Part shown: one piece after another, positions 36,138 through 45,111 of the stretch
Layout of the letters: each line of letters starts with the position of its first letter
Position numbering within the stretch: the stretch's first letter is position 1
Assembly: GCF_000786655.1 (NCBI RefSeq)
Contig: NZ_JROM01000045.1
Location: 1-64,000, forward strand
Length of the DNA stretch: 64,000 nt
Reading direction: 5' to 3'
Source: Kocuria marina
GTDB lineage: Bacteria; Actinomycetota; Actinomycetes; Actinomycetales; Micrococcaceae
The notes under the pieces: model-generated
What the model was told of the DNA's origin: nothing
Database searches by the model: none
Seen by the model: only the letters and a program-made list of their open reading frames with translations
Made by a program: the position numbers and the translations under genes

Positions 36138-36692
36138 ATGGCCGAATTGTCCGGAAAGAAGATCCTCCTCCTCAGCGAGAACCAGGGCGTGGAGCAGGAC
36201 GAACTGAAGGTTCCCGCGGAGAAGCTGCGCGAGGCGGGCGCGGAAGTGACCGTGGCCGCGCCGGAGACCGGTGAGATCAAGTCCCTGGTCAGCGACTGGG
36301 ACCTGGGCGAGACGTTCCCCGTGGACCAGACCATCTCCAGCGTGAACGAGTCCGAGTACGACCTGTTGCTGCTGCCCGGTGGCACGCTCAACGCGGACTC
36401 CCTGCGCCTGAACGAGGACGCCCAGAAGATCGCGAAGTCCTTCGTGTCCTCGGGCCGGCCCGTGGCGTCCATCTGCCACGGACCCTGGCTCCTCGTGGAG
36501 ACCGGCGTGGTGGACGGCAAGACCCTCACGTCCTACGCGTCGCTGAAGACCGACATCACCAACGCCGGCGGCAACTGGGTGGACCAGGAGGTCAAGGTGT
36601 GCCCCGCCAACGAGTGGACCCTGATCACCTCCCGGAACCCCGGTGACCTTGAGGCCTTCGTGGGTGCGATCAAGGAGCAGTTGAGCGTCTGA
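36138..36692 (+). CDS. DJ-1/PfpI family protein
   Basis: 184-residue class I glutamine-amidotransferase-like protein of the PfpI/YhbO group. The nucleophile elbow is ASICHGPWLL with Cys-His, and the conserved Glu lies in LSENQGVEQDEL. Members act as general stress proteins, with chaperone, deglycase or glyoxalase III activities claimed. The start follows AAAGGACCC. It is monocistronic with a strong terminator. Confidence 0.92.
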   Translation: MAELSGKKILLLSENQGVEQDELKVPAEKLREAGAEVTVAAPETGEIKSLVSDWDLGETFPVDQTISSVNESEYDLLLLPGGTLNADSLRLNEDAQKIAKSFVSSGRPVASICHGPWLLVETGVVDGKTLTSYASLKTDITNAGGNWVDQEVKVCPANEWTLITSRNPGDLEAFVGAIKEQLSV

Positions 36693-36711
36693 CCCCATCT
36701 ACGCACCGACG

Positions 36712-36749
36712 CACTGTGGGCCCCGCCGGATCCGGCGGGGCCCACAGTG
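36712..36749 (+). terminator. perfect 38-bp palindrome terminator after the DJ-1/PfpI gene
   Basis: CACTGTGGGCCCCGCCGGA is followed directly by its exact complement, ending in TCTTTG. The stem is 17-19 bp with almost no loop, and it lies 20 bases after the stop codon. It is the most stable hairpin in the window. Confidence 0.85.
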
Positions 36750-36833
36750 TCTTTGGGGGTGGCTCGGTAAGGGCGGCGCGGGTGGCTTCGGACCGGCGAG
36801 GGTCCTGTGGTGAGGGCGGCGCGGGTGGGCGAT

Positions 36834-36895
36834 ACATCTGTGCTGCACCACGCACGCTGAAACCCCGTTTTTGCGTCTTATCGCAGCACAGATGT
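36834..36895. repeat. 62-bp inverted-repeat element
   Basis: ACATCTGTGCTGC (36834-36846) and GCAGCACAGATGT (36883-36895) are exact inverse copies around a 36-base AT-richer core, which itself holds ACGCA/TGCGT and AAAC/GTTT pairs. It lies past the 3' end of the minus-strand aminotransferase. It could be that gene's terminator, a structured RNA or a small non-autonomous mobile repeat. No similar copy is seen elsewhere in the window. Confidence 0.5.
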
Positions 36896-36920
36896 TCCCC
36901 GCGGGGGCGGGCAGCGCCCC

Positions 36921-38012
36921 TTAGCGGCCCAGCACCTCCCGCAGCGCACCCAGGATGAGCGTGACCGACTCCGGGGCGGCGTTCGGACCCATGAGCCCGA
37001 TGCGCCACACCGTGTTCGCGTACTCCTTCACACCGGCGCCGATCTCGATGTCGTACTTCTCGAGCAGTTCCTTGCGCACCGCGGCCGAGTCCACACCCTC
37101 GGGCACCTTGACCGTGGTCAGCTCCGGCAAGCGGTGTCCCTGCGCCGCGAACAGTTCCAGGCCCATGGCCTCCAAACCGTCCTGCAGCGCGCGGCCGGCG
37201 GCCTCGTGACGCTCGCGAACGGCGTCGAGCCCCTCATCGAGCACACGGCGCAGCCCCGCCTCGAGGGACGCGACCATCGCCACGGGCGCGGTGTGGTGAT
37301 AGGTGCGGCTGGAGCCGGAGGCCTCCCCCACGTAACCGCCCAGCATGCCGAGGTCCAGGTACCACGAGCGCGGCTTCTCGACCCGGCGCTGCCACGCGCG
37401 CTCGGACACCGTGAACGGCGCGAGCCCCGGAGCCACACCGAGGCACTTCTGGGTCCCGGCGTAGCCGATGTCGATGCCCCACTCGTCCGCCTTGAGCTCG
37501 ATGCCGCCGATCGAGGTCACGGCGTCCACGAGCAGCAGCGCGCCACCCTTGACCCGGCCGAGGGCCGCGATGTCCGAACGCACGCCCGTGGAGGTCTCCG
37601 CGTGCACCGCCGCGATGATCTTGGGCGAGGGGTGGGCCGCGGCGACCTTCTCCGCCTCCACGGGTTCACCGAAGGGGAAGTCCACGCGGATCACGTCCGC
37701 GCCGCACCGGGAGGCGACGTCGCACATGCGCTCCCCGAACAGACCGTTGACCGCGATCACCACGGGATCCCCGGGGTTCACGAAGTTCACGAACGCGGCC
37801 TCCATCCCGGCCGAACCGGTCGCGGAGAGCGGAAGCGTGCGGCGGTTCTCGGTGCCCCACACCGCGCGCAGACCGTCGCACGCACTGTCCATGATCTCCA
37901 GGAACTGCGGATCGAGGTGGCCCAGCAGCGGCCGCGCCAGCGCCTCGGTGGCCTCCGGGTACGGGTTGGTGGGGCCGGGTCCGAACAGGTGACGGACGAG
38001 GATCTGGCTCAT
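36921..38012 (-). CDS. alanine/serine/ureidoglycine-glyoxylate aminotransferase
   Basis: 363-residue class V aminotransferase. It has FGPGPTNPYPEATEAL at the start, GTENRRTLPLSATGSAGMEA, the PLP Asp in LLVDAVTSIGG and the lysine in YAGTQKCLGVAPG. AGXT-type enzymes convert glyoxylate to glycine; the PucG branch uses (S)-ureidoglycine as donor. Given ureidoglycine aminohydrolase and malate synthase in the same window, PucG is an attractive reading, but the sequence alone does not decide. The start at 38012 follows AAGGAG; an ATG at 38078 has no homology behind it. Confidence 0.87.
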   Translation of the reverse strand: MSQILVRHLFGPGPTNPYPEATEALARPLLGHLDPQFLEIMDSACDGLRAVWGTENRRTLPLSATGSAGMEAAFVNFVNPGDPVVIAVNGLFGERMCDVASRCGADVIRVDFPFGEPVEAEKVAAAHPSPKIIAAVHAETSTGVRSDIAALGRVKGGALLLVDAVTSIGGIELKADEWGIDIGYAGTQKCLGVAPGLAPFTVSERAWQRRVEKPRSWYLDLGMLGGYVGEASGSSRTYHHTAPVAMVASLEAGLRRVLDEGLDAVRERHEAAGRALQDGLEAMGLELFAAQGHRLPELTTVKVPEGVDSAAVRKELLEKYDIEIGAGVKEYANTVWRIGLMGPNAAPESVTLILGALREVLGR

Positions 38013-38173
38013 GACTGGGTCTCCTTGCTGGCACCGCCGCGGCGGACCGGGGTTCGCCCGCCGAACGTGCGGGCCCATCGGACGTGTTCCGGGTTACGTC
38101 CAGCGTAGGCCCAGGCCCCCGGGCCGCGCGATTCAGTACCCGCTGCGTGCCACCGGCATTTTGCCCGGTTAGC

Positions 38174-39367
38174 TCACACACGCAGCTCGCTCCGGCGGTA
38201 GCGCAATTCGCGTTCGGCATGGTTCAGCGGGGACCCCTCGAAGGGCAGACTCGACAGATCAACCATCTCCGCAGCTTTCAGAGCGAGCGCGTTGGCCGCC
38301 AGGGCGGCACGTTCCGGTAAGCCGATGGACTCGGCGAATGCGGACCAGTGGGAGGATCGCAGCCTCTTGGTCCTCCCGCCCACGGGTAGCGCCTGGGTAT
38401 CGTCCCCGTACAACAAGGTGCACGGCACGTCATACATCGGTGCGATGATGAACCCGCCTTGTGGGGCAGCGAGAGCGGAGACGTTCTTGGCATGCAGGTC
38501 TCCATTGCCAGTGAGCCACGAGAAGACGAACTGCAGGTAGAGGTTGCGCACGGCGACAGCGGGGGCGCGACATATCGATGCGAGGGACCTCACGACGTCC
38601 TCCGACGTCACCCCGTATTTCGCCGACGGCGCCAGTCCCATCACTTGAGCCGCGTCTTCGAGGGCCACGCACGACCACCCATTTTCGGCGCGAACTCGAT
38701 CAAAGCGTTCCACCATGAGCCCGGCGCGACCGTTACGGTCCTGGACCACGGTCGCAGAAGCCACTGGGATCCGTAGTTTTCGGGCAGCTGCGAGATGCAT
38801 CGATTCATTGCGAACCAGATGGGGATGATTCGGCGGATCCAATTTCAGAATGAGACGCTCGCTCCGGGTCGCCACGGGGGCGCTGAGCATGGAGGCACTG
38901 ACCTTGTCCTGAACCCCGGGCAGGGCATGCAGATCAACGGCTTCGGCCAGAACCTCGAAGTCCAATGCGGAGGGATCGGTCACGTCCGCGACGGCCTCGG
39001 GCTCCTGCGGTTGGGCCCCCTCCGGAACGACTTGGACATCTCCGGGCGCATCGGCGCCCACGGCCAGGAGAAGAGACAGCTCGTCATCAAGACTGGTTTT
39101 GACGGCCTGCTTGAGAACGTTCAGTCGGTGCCCCTCCGGCAAGAGGCCCGCGAAGAATGGTGGCAATCCGCCGGCCGAGGTGGTCACCGCTCCCATAGTC
39201 AGGGGCAGCGTGGTGGCGATCGGAGGCCGACCACTCCCCTGGTAATCGGGGTAGTAGGTGAAAACCGTGTCCGAGCCATTGACCCGTTCCAACCGGCCGG
39301 CCCGGTGGCCACCCTTGTAGACATCGGCCGCGGCGATGAAGCGCAGCGACTGCAGATCGGGTGTCAC
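38174..39367 (-). CDS. hipA: HipA-family toxin kinase
   Basis: 397-residue HipA serine/threonine kinase, the toxin of a type II pair. N-terminal HipA domain (YPDYQGSGRPPIATTLPL, PPFFAGLLPEG), Gly-rich loop with the autophosphorylated Ser (VQDKVSASML), the kinase loop SWLTGNGDLHAKN and the metal Asp in APMYDVPCTLL. In E. coli HipA phosphorylates glutamyl-tRNA synthetase and causes persistence; the target here is unknown. The GTG start overlaps the hipB stop (GTGA). All kinase residues I can check are present, so it should be active. Confidence 0.92.
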   Translation of the reverse strand: MTPDLQSLRFIAAADVYKGGHRAGRLERVNGSDTVFTYYPDYQGSGRPPIATTLPLTMGAVTTSAGGLPPFFAGLLPEGHRLNVLKQAVKTSLDDELSLLLAVGADAPGDVQVVPEGAQPQEPEAVADVTDPSALDFEVLAEAVDLHALPGVQDKVSASMLSAPVATRSERLILKLDPPNHPHLVRNESMHLAAARKLRIPVASATVVQDRNGRAGLMVERFDRVRAENGWSCVALEDAAQVMGLAPSAKYGVTSEDVVRSLASICRAPAVAVRNLYLQFVFSWLTGNGDLHAKNVSALAAPQGGFIIAPMYDVPCTLLYGDDTQALPVGGRTKRLRSSHWSAFAESIGLPERAALAANALALKAAEMVDLSSLPFEGSPLNHAERELRYRRSELRV

Positions 39368-39561
39368 CGGATCACCACATCCAGACCCAATGTTCTGGTA
39401 ACGGCGGTCAGTGCAGCGACGGAGGGATTACCGGTGCCGGTCTCGATCGAACGAACCGTACGCTCGGACACACCCGACAAGTCAGCGAGATCCTTCTGGG
39501 TCAACCCGGCCTCTTTGCGGGCGCGGCGGATGACGGCTCCCGGCAGTTCCTGGTCACTCAT
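39364..39561 (-). CDS. hipB: HipB-type antitoxin/repressor
   Basis: 65-residue Xre-type helix-turn-helix protein (VIRRARKEAGLTQKDLADLS, VSERTVRSIETGTGNPS). It precedes hipA with a 4-base overlap, the standard order for the pair, and should both neutralise HipA and repress the operon. I chose the MSDQELPG start at 39561, behind AAGGAA; an upstream ATG at 39639 would include the operator region as coding. Confidence 0.92.
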   Translation of the reverse strand: MSDQELPGAVIRRARKEAGLTQKDLADLSGVSERTVRSIETGTGNPSVAALTAVTRTLGLDVVIR

Positions 39562-39573
39562 GCACATTCCTTT

Positions 39574-39649
39574 CGGCAATAAGTTGCCGATTTTGATGTC
39601 TACCCCGCCATTGTGACGCTTACGGACCATGATCGGCAAGATATCGCCG
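39574..39649. promoter_or_regulatory. two operator boxes upstream of hipBA
   Basis: CGGCAATAAGTTGCCG (39574-39589) is a perfect inverted repeat with a 4-base spacer, immediately upstream of hipB. CGGCAAGATATCGCCG (39634-39649) is an imperfect second copy of the same design, 60 bases away. Paired boxes suit cooperative binding by HipB-HipA, as in E. coli, although the E. coli box sequence differs. Confidence 0.55.
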
Positions 39650-39697
39650 GTTCATTGAGGGTATTCCCGACCCGGTCAGCATTACCGGCGGCGCGCT

Positions 39698-40927
39698 TCA
39701 GTTCCCGCTGGGTGCCACCGGGCGGCGGGGCAGGAAGATCGCGGCCAGGACGATCGCGATCACGATCAATGCCCCGATGCACAGGGCCGCCCCGCCCCAG
39801 CCCGCGCTCGTGAACGCGATGCCGGCGGCGTACCCCAGCACGGAGGAACCGCCGTAGTAAAAGAGCGTGTAGAGGGAGGACGCCTGGGCCCGCCCCTCGG
39901 TGGCCATGGCGGGAACCCATCCGTTGGCCACGGAGTGCGCCGCGAAGAATCCCGCGGTGAACACCAGCAGCCCCGCCACGATCACCGGCAGCCACGGGAC
40001 GACCGTGAGCAGCAGACCGCCCAGCATGATCAGGGCCGCGGCGATCAACACGGGGCGGCGGCCGAAGCGATCGGCGAGGCTTCCCGCCCGCGCGGAGGAC
40101 CACGTCCCGGAGAGATAGGCCAGGAACAGCAGGGACACCACGCTCTGGGGCACGTTGAACGGTTCATCCCCCAGGTGGAAACCGATGTAGTTGTACACCG
40201 CCACGAAACCACCCATGAGCAGGAACCCCTGCAGGTAGAGGGTTACCAGGCGCACGTCCTTGAGGTTGACCCACAGGTGCGCGATCATCCCCTGCTCCCC
40301 CGTGAGCCGCACGGGCTGGGGCGTGAAACCGCGCTGACGCGGGATCAACAGGATGAAGGTCACGGCCGCGGCGGCGGCGATCAGCGCGACGACGCTCGTC
40401 CCCACGCGCCAACCGAAGAAGTCCGCGAGCGGGGCGGCCACGATGCGCCCGGAGAGCCCTCCCAGACTCGTCCCGGAGATGTAGGTCCCGGCTGCCACGG
40501 CCCCGTAGCGCGGATTGACCTCTTCCGCGAGGTACGCCATGGCCACCGCGGGAATCCCGCCCAGAGCCACGCCCTCCAGGAACCGTAGGCCCACGAGGGA
40601 TTCGAACGTGGGCATGACGTTGATGAGCACGCCCAGGACGGCGGCGCAGCTGATCGCGGCGACCATGGCGCAGCGTCGTCCCCAGCGGTCCGAGACGAGC
40701 GACCACGGGATTACCCCCACGGCGAGGCCCAGCGTGGCGGTGGAGACGGCGAGCGCGGCCTGGGCGGCGTCGATGTCCAGGTCCTGGGCCATGATGGGCA
40801 GCACGCCCTGCACGGAGTAGAGCTGGGCGAACGTGGCCACGCCGGCGCACAACAGGGCCACGAGAATGCGCCGATAGCCCGAGCTCCCCTTGTCGTAGCC
40901 CTCCCACACCCTGCGTGACGATCCCAT
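39698..40927 (-). CDS. MFS transporter, YnfM-like
   Basis: About 409 residues and 12 membrane helices, of the arabinose-efflux/YnfM group. Motif A is present in both halves (SDRWGRRCAM and LADRFGRRPV), and the N-terminal half has SVQGVLPIMAQDLDIDAAQA. Probably an exporter of drugs or small metabolites. Two starts are possible: 40927 (MGSSRRVW) or 40939; an AGGAG lies 12 bases before the first and right against the second. I list the shorter form. Confidence 0.85.
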   Translation of the reverse strand: MGSSRRVWEGYDKGSSGYRRILVALLCAGVATFAQLYSVQGVLPIMAQDLDIDAAQAALAVSTATLGLAVGVIPWSLVSDRWGRRCAMVAAISCAAVLGVLINVMPTFESLVGLRFLEGVALGGIPAVAMAYLAEEVNPRYGAVAAGTYISGTSLGGLSGRIVAAPLADFFGWRVGTSVVALIAAAAAVTFILLIPRQRGFTPQPVRLTGEQGMIAHLWVNLKDVRLVTLYLQGFLLMGGFVAVYNYIGFHLGDEPFNVPQSVVSLLFLAYLSGTWSSARAGSLADRFGRRPVLIAAALIMLGGLLLTVVPWLPVIVAGLLVFTAGFFAAHSVANGWVPAMATEGRAQASSLYTLFYYGGSSVLGYAAGIAFTSAGWGGAALCIGALIVIAIVLAAIFLPRRPVAPSGN

Positions 40928-41123
40928 ACCCGGGTGCATCTCCTGTTGCGACTGTCCTGCCCGGGCAGCTGCGTCCTCCCGGGCCCGGCCGTACCATGCG
41001 TGCACGACCCCGGCCAGGGTACGCCCGGTGCGCGCCCGGGCCGGGCCGCTCCCGCGCGAGGGTCCCGTGCGACGTCGTGCGGGAGTCACGCGGAAGCGGC
41101 GGCACCGCGCCCGGACACGACGA

Positions 41124-41155
41124 CGCCCGCGTCCACCCTCGGGAGGACGCGGGCG
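41124..41155. terminator. terminator hairpin after the SRPBCC gene
   Basis: CGCCCGCGTCC and GGACGCGGGCG form an exact 11-bp stem with a 10-base loop, 41 bases past the stop of the minus-strand SRPBCC gene. The left flank is a copy of the dispersed motif (GACGACGCCC from 41119). Confidence 0.7.
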
Positions 41156-41195
41156 AACGGTCATTCTGGCGCGGGACGTACCCCTCCGCGGGGTG

Positions 41196-41660
41196 TCAGG
41201 AGCCGGCGACGGTGGAGGCGAGCCGCTCGAGGGACTCCTCCAGGACCTTCTCGTCGAAGAGCGGGAAGCTGATCTTCTTCGTCACCTTGGGGTTGGCGTG
41301 CTCCCACGAGTAGGTGAGGGTCACGGTGGTGGAGTCCGAGCCCTCGGGCTGCAGCTCGTACACCCATTCCCAGCCGTTGTCCTCCACGGAGGTGCCCTCG
41401 GGGCAGGGCTTCCACGCGATGAGCTTGTTGGGGTCCAGACCGGTGACGTGGTTCTCCGTCTTGTAGTCCCCGCCCATCATCTCGGCGTGCATGTTCATCA
41501 CGAAGACGTCGCCGACGTTCTGGATGCGCTGGTCCGTGCCGGAGATAACGGTTCCGGAGGCGTCCAGGCCGGGGTGCTTGGCGGGCAGTGTCAAGACCTC
41601 GAAAATCTCCTCCGCCGGGGCGTCGATGAGACGGCTGACGCTGATGGAATTCTCACTCAT
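41196..41660 (-). CDS. SRPBCC/polyketide-cyclase-like protein
   Basis: 154-residue START-like fold protein: a hydrophobic cavity family with N-terminal SRLIDAPAEEIFEVLTLPAK, central WKPCPEGTSVEDNGWEWVYE and a long C-terminal helix (FDEKVLEESLERLASTV). It may bind or modify a lipid or aromatic ligand, but the family does not tell which. The start follows AGGAGG at good spacing. It is monocistronic. Confidence 0.85.
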   Translation of the reverse strand: MSENSISVSRLIDAPAEEIFEVLTLPAKHPGLDASGTVISGTDQRIQNVGDVFVMNMHAEMMGGDYKTENHVTGLDPNKLIAWKPCPEGTSVEDNGWEWVYELQPEGSDSTTVTLTYSWEHANPKVTKKISFPLFDEKVLEESLERLASTVAGS

Positions 41661-41757
41661 GGCATACCTCCTGATTGACGATGCTGGTGGTTCCTACGTT
41701 AGCCACGGGAGAGGGAGGCCCTTCAAGCGTTTCTGCGATGGGCGAAGCAAGCGTGCC

Positions 41758-42597
41758 CTACGCCGATTCCTCCCGGGGCAGTGAGAGCGTCCGCAGGTGA
41801 TGGGCGAACCCGAGTTCCGCGCGCCCTTCGAGCCGCCCCGAGGTGACCGCGCGGATCCGGTCCGTGGCTTCGACCCGCGCGCCCGCTCCGTGCAGTGCGG
41901 CCAGCAGTGCCTCGTCCTCGCTGCACTCCAGGGGCGGGAAACCACCGGTGTGCTCGTAGAACGACGCGCGCACGCCCATGTTCGCGGCGTGGATGTGCGG
42001 GTGGCCCTCCACGAGCGTGTGCTCGCGCTGCCACAGCTCGTACACGGGCGGCGGGCACTCCGCCGGGTCCGGTTCCACGGTCCCGAGGATCGCGTCCACG
42101 CCGAGCGCCGCGCGCTGCACCTGGTAGCGCAGCCAGTTCTCGGGCACGACCGTGTCCGCGTCCGTGGAGGCGATCCACTCCGGGTCCGACACCGCGAGCG
42201 CGTGCCGGGCTGCCGCAGCACGGGCTCCCCCGGCGCTGTGCCATTGCCCCGAAACGATCTCCAGTCGCGCTCGGCCACCGTCCCGGTTCGACGCCGCCCA
42301 CGCCTGGCGCGCGCGCTCCACCGTCCGGTCCGTGCAGCCGTCCGCGGCGAGCACGACCGTGACCTCGACGTCGCCGGCCCCCACACCGCGCAGCGCCCCC
42401 GACAAGGGCGGCGGGGCATCGAGGCGGGACATGCTGGGACCGGGCCCGGCGGCGTCGTCGGCGGACGCCCGCTCGGACCATGCGAACGACGGAGCGTGGC
42501 CCAGCCCCGCGATCGCACCGGCGACCGACTCGAGGCACCGGCCCACGCGGTCCTGTTCATTGCACGCCGGGATGATCACGGCGATCCGGCGGATCAC
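41758..42597 (-). CDS. family 2 glycosyltransferase
   Basis: 279-residue GT-A glycosyltransferase. It begins VIRRIAVIIPACNEQDRVGR (GTG start overlapping the previous stop), then VTVVLAADGCTDRT, the DXD metal site in IASTDADTVVPENW and an ED motif in LECSEDEALLAAL. Between the first two blocks an insertion of about 25 residues (SADDAAGPGPSMS) carries the dispersed DNA motif. Third gene of a coupled operon with a deacetylase-methyltransferase and an acyl-CoA dehydrogenase-like protein. Donor and acceptor are unknown. Confidence 0.88.
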   Translation of the reverse strand: MIRRIAVIIPACNEQDRVGRCLESVAGAIAGLGHAPSFAWSERASADDAAGPGPSMSRLDAPPPLSGALRGVGAGDVEVTVVLAADGCTDRTVERARQAWAASNRDGGRARLEIVSGQWHSAGGARAAAARHALAVSDPEWIASTDADTVVPENWLRYQVQRAALGVDAILGTVEPDPAECPPPVYELWQREHTLVEGHPHIHAANMGVRASFYEHTGGFPPLECSEDEALLAALHGAGARVEATDRIRAVTSGRLEGRAELGFAHHLRTLSLPREESA

Positions 42598-43928
42598 GTG
42601 TCCTCCGCGGGAACGGGTGCGAAGACCTCGATCACGAAATCGGTTTCGCGGTGGCTCAGCACCCCGCGCAGCCCGGGAGTGCGCCGGGCCTCGCAGTGGA
42701 CGTCCGCGCCGTCGAGCGGCCAGTCCGCGATCGGGTGCCGCCAGTGGCACAGCACGAGGTGCCCGCCGTCCGCGAGCGCGGCCACGCAGCGTCGCAACAG
42801 TTCGCGCCATTGATCGGGCGAGCAGAAGTACCCCATCTCGCTCACCACGATCAGCTCGCGCGGCGACCAGTCCTCGTCCCAGTCGTGCGGGAGCACCGCG
42901 CTGACGAGCTCCACGTTCGTCACGCCCTCGCGTTCGAGCCGGGTGCGGGCAGCATTCAGGGCGACGTCGCTCGCGTCCACCGCGGTCACGGAACGCGCGC
43001 GCCGGGCCAGTTCCACCGTGAGGGCGCCCGTGGAGCACCCCAGGTCCAGGACGCTGCCGTAGTGCTCCCGCTGGAGGCACGCGAGCAGGACGTCCCGCTT
43101 GCGCTGCTCGTACCACGAGGTGTCCACGTCCCAGGGGTCCGCATTGGCGGTATGCACGCGGTCGAACACCGCCCGCTGATCAGGTGTCCCGAGCACGAAG
43201 AACTCGACCGAACGATCGAAGTGTTCGAGCACGTGGGGGCCCAGGAGCACCTCGTCCCCCGGGCGGTCGGACAACGGCTGCACCTGGGTCACGTGGTGGG
43301 CCAGGGCGGAACGCTTGGCCGTGCGAGCGGCGTCGTCCAGTGGGACCCGCACGAGCCCACGCGGCAGGCGCGTGGGGGAACCCCAGTGCCAGAACCACAC
43401 CGGGTACTGCAGGCAGCGCACACCCCGAGAGCCGGAGGCCGCGACGACCGTGCGGGCCAGGACCTCGTGGTCGGTGTGCCCGTCCTCCTCCCACGTGACG
43501 ATCACCAACGGCTGCTCCCCTTGCTCGAGCCATTCGAGATGACGGGCCACCGGCTCGGACAGTTCATCCTCGGTCAGGCCGCCGTCGGTCAGGGCGAGGT
43601 ACTCCGGCGGGGTGTCCGTGCCGGTCAGGGTGTGCACCGCGGCGGCGAGCTCCTCGTGGCGCAATGCGGCCAATTGCGCGGGCGTGTGGGTCGGTGAATC
43701 CGGGTGGGAGTTCTCCCCGAGGGTCGCCACGACCACCCGCACGTCCGCCCCCGAGCGCGCGAGCCGGTGCACGGTGCCGCCGGCGCCCAGGGTCTCGTCG
43801 TCCGGGTGGGCCGCGAAGACGACGACCCGGTCCACGCCGGTCAGGTCCACCTCGGGGGCGCGGTGCAGGGCGCCGCAGCGGGCCCAGTCGGCCTCGGGCG
43901 TGCCCGGATCACGATGGTCGAAGCTCAC
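42594..43928 (-). CDS. PIG-L deacetylase fused to a class I methyltransferase
   Basis: 444-residue two-domain protein. Residues about 25-210 are an LmbE/PIG-L zinc deacetylase (VVVFAAHPDDETLGAGG, VTWEEDGHTDHEVLA), the family that deacetylates GlcNAc-type sugars. Residues about 235-440 are a Rossmann methyltransferase of the NodS kind (VLDLGCSTGALTVELARRA, HDWDEDWSPRELIVVSEMGY). Start and stop overlap both neighbours (GTGA), so the three genes are translated together. The layout suggests removal of an acyl group from an amino sugar followed by methylation, joined to glycosyl transfer. The product is unknown. Confidence 0.85.
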   Translation of the reverse strand: MSFDHRDPGTPEADWARCGALHRAPEVDLTGVDRVVVFAAHPDDETLGAGGTVHRLARSGADVRVVVATLGENSHPDSPTHTPAQLAALRHEELAAAVHTLTGTDTPPEYLALTDGGLTEDELSEPVARHLEWLEQGEQPLVIVTWEEDGHTDHEVLARTVVAASGSRGVRCLQYPVWFWHWGSPTRLPRGLVRVPLDDAARTAKRSALAHHVTQVQPLSDRPGDEVLLGPHVLEHFDRSVEFFVLGTPDQRAVFDRVHTANADPWDVDTSWYEQRKRDVLLACLQREHYGSVLDLGCSTGALTVELARRARSVTAVDASDVALNAARTRLEREGVTNVELVSAVLPHDWDEDWSPRELIVVSEMGYFCSPDQWRELLRRCVAALADGGHLVLCHWRHPIADWPLDGADVHCEARRTPGLRGVLSHRETDFVIEVFAPVPAEDT

Positions 43929-45019
43929 CACGGGGTCTCCTCCGACCCCTCCTGGACCAGCTCCAGCAGGGTGCGTCCGAGGGCGGCGGTGTCCCGTTCG
44001 GCGTGGTCCTGGCGGATGTAGACCTGCAAGGACTCGACCCGCCGCACGTGCGCGGGGTCCCCCGTGAGCGGACCGGGCCCGGTGGCGCGGGAGACCACGC
44101 GGATCACGGTCTCGGCGGCGTCGGCCACCGTGCGGCGCACACGCAGCGCCCACGCGGCTCCGTGCTCCCCCGTGGCCTCGCCGCGGTCCACCGCTGCGGC
44201 CGCGCGGTCCAGGACGGCTTGAGCCGCGCCGAGTGTGAGGTCGAGCTGCCCGAGGGCGGTGCGAGCGGCGTCGTCGACGGGGCGTGCGGGGCGCACGAGT
44301 TTGCGCCACAGCAGATCCGCGACGGGCTGCGCGCCGCCGAGCCACACGGCCGCCACGCCCATGCCGCCCCACGCGAAGCCCGGGCGGGTCAGGTACCACT
44401 CATCCGCGCCGAGCGGTTGCGCCGGGACGCCCTCGAAGCGCACGGGAACCGTGACGACCTCGGCGAGACCGTGGGACGTCCACCCCGCGGCGGGTTCCGG
44501 GTGGAACCCCGGGTGGTCCATGGCCACGACGAAGGCCCGGCGGTGCCCCGTGGGTTCCCCCGCCTCGTCGGTGACGTGCGCGGTCACCACCGCACGCGTC
44601 ACCGAGCCCGCGAGCGAGCACCACGGCTTGGTTCCGGTCAGGGTCCAGTGCGAATCGTCGGCGGCGTCGTCATCGGCCGAGTGCGCGGCGGACGACGGCG
44701 TGGCCCGCAACGGCTCGCCCGGCCCTTCCGCCGCCCACACGCCCCACGTGTCGTGGCCGGTGATCAGGTCGGTGCGCCCGGCCTGGCGCAGGATGGCCAG
44801 GGCGTCCAGGTGGGGTTCGATGATCCGCGCGTACGCGAGGTCCGTGCGACCCAGCGCGGTCAGCTCACGCCACAACTCACGCGTGGCCCCCTCGCCCGGG
44901 GCGGGCAATTCTCGTCCGAGCTCGAGCGCCCGTTCCAGGGCGTGGTCGACGAAGCGTTGCACGGCCCGTGGATCGGCCGGAGCGGGCGCGGGGACGGGTA
45001 ATTCTGGCTGCTCGGACAC
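43925..45019 (-). CDS. acyl-CoA dehydrogenase-like protein
   Basis: 364-residue flavoprotein of the acyl-CoA dehydrogenase fold (TGTKPWCSLAGSVTRAVVTA for the flavin-binding middle domain; ARTALGQLDLTLGAAQAVLD and VRRVESLQVYIRQDHAERD for the helical C-terminal domain). The usual catalytic Glu position is not clear to me, so it may be an oxidase, monooxygenase or dehydratase-like variant. An insert (SADDDAADDS) carries the dispersed motif. First gene of the operon with the PIG-L/methyltransferase and the glycosyltransferase, divergent from a GntR-type regulator. Confidence 0.8.
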   Translation of the reverse strand: MSEQPELPVPAPAPADPRAVQRFVDHALERALELGRELPAPGEGATRELWRELTALGRTDLAYARIIEPHLDALAILRQAGRTDLITGHDTWGVWAAEGPGEPLRATPSSAAHSADDDAADDSHWTLTGTKPWCSLAGSVTRAVVTAHVTDEAGEPTGHRRAFVVAMDHPGFHPEPAAGWTSHGLAEVVTVPVRFEGVPAQPLGADEWYLTRPGFAWGGMGVAAVWLGGAQPVADLLWRKLVRPARPVDDAARTALGQLDLTLGAAQAVLDRAAAAVDRGEATGEHGAAWALRVRRTVADAAETVIRVVSRATGPGPLTGDPAHVRRVESLQVYIRQDHAERDTAALGRTLLELVQEGSEETPW

Positions 45020-45111
45020 CCCTTCAGCCTACGTGGCGGGGCGGACACCCACCCCACCTTTTCAGCGGTGGGCCGCCTACCATGAGGGGAGTCGATCGAA
45101 GGGGACAAGGC

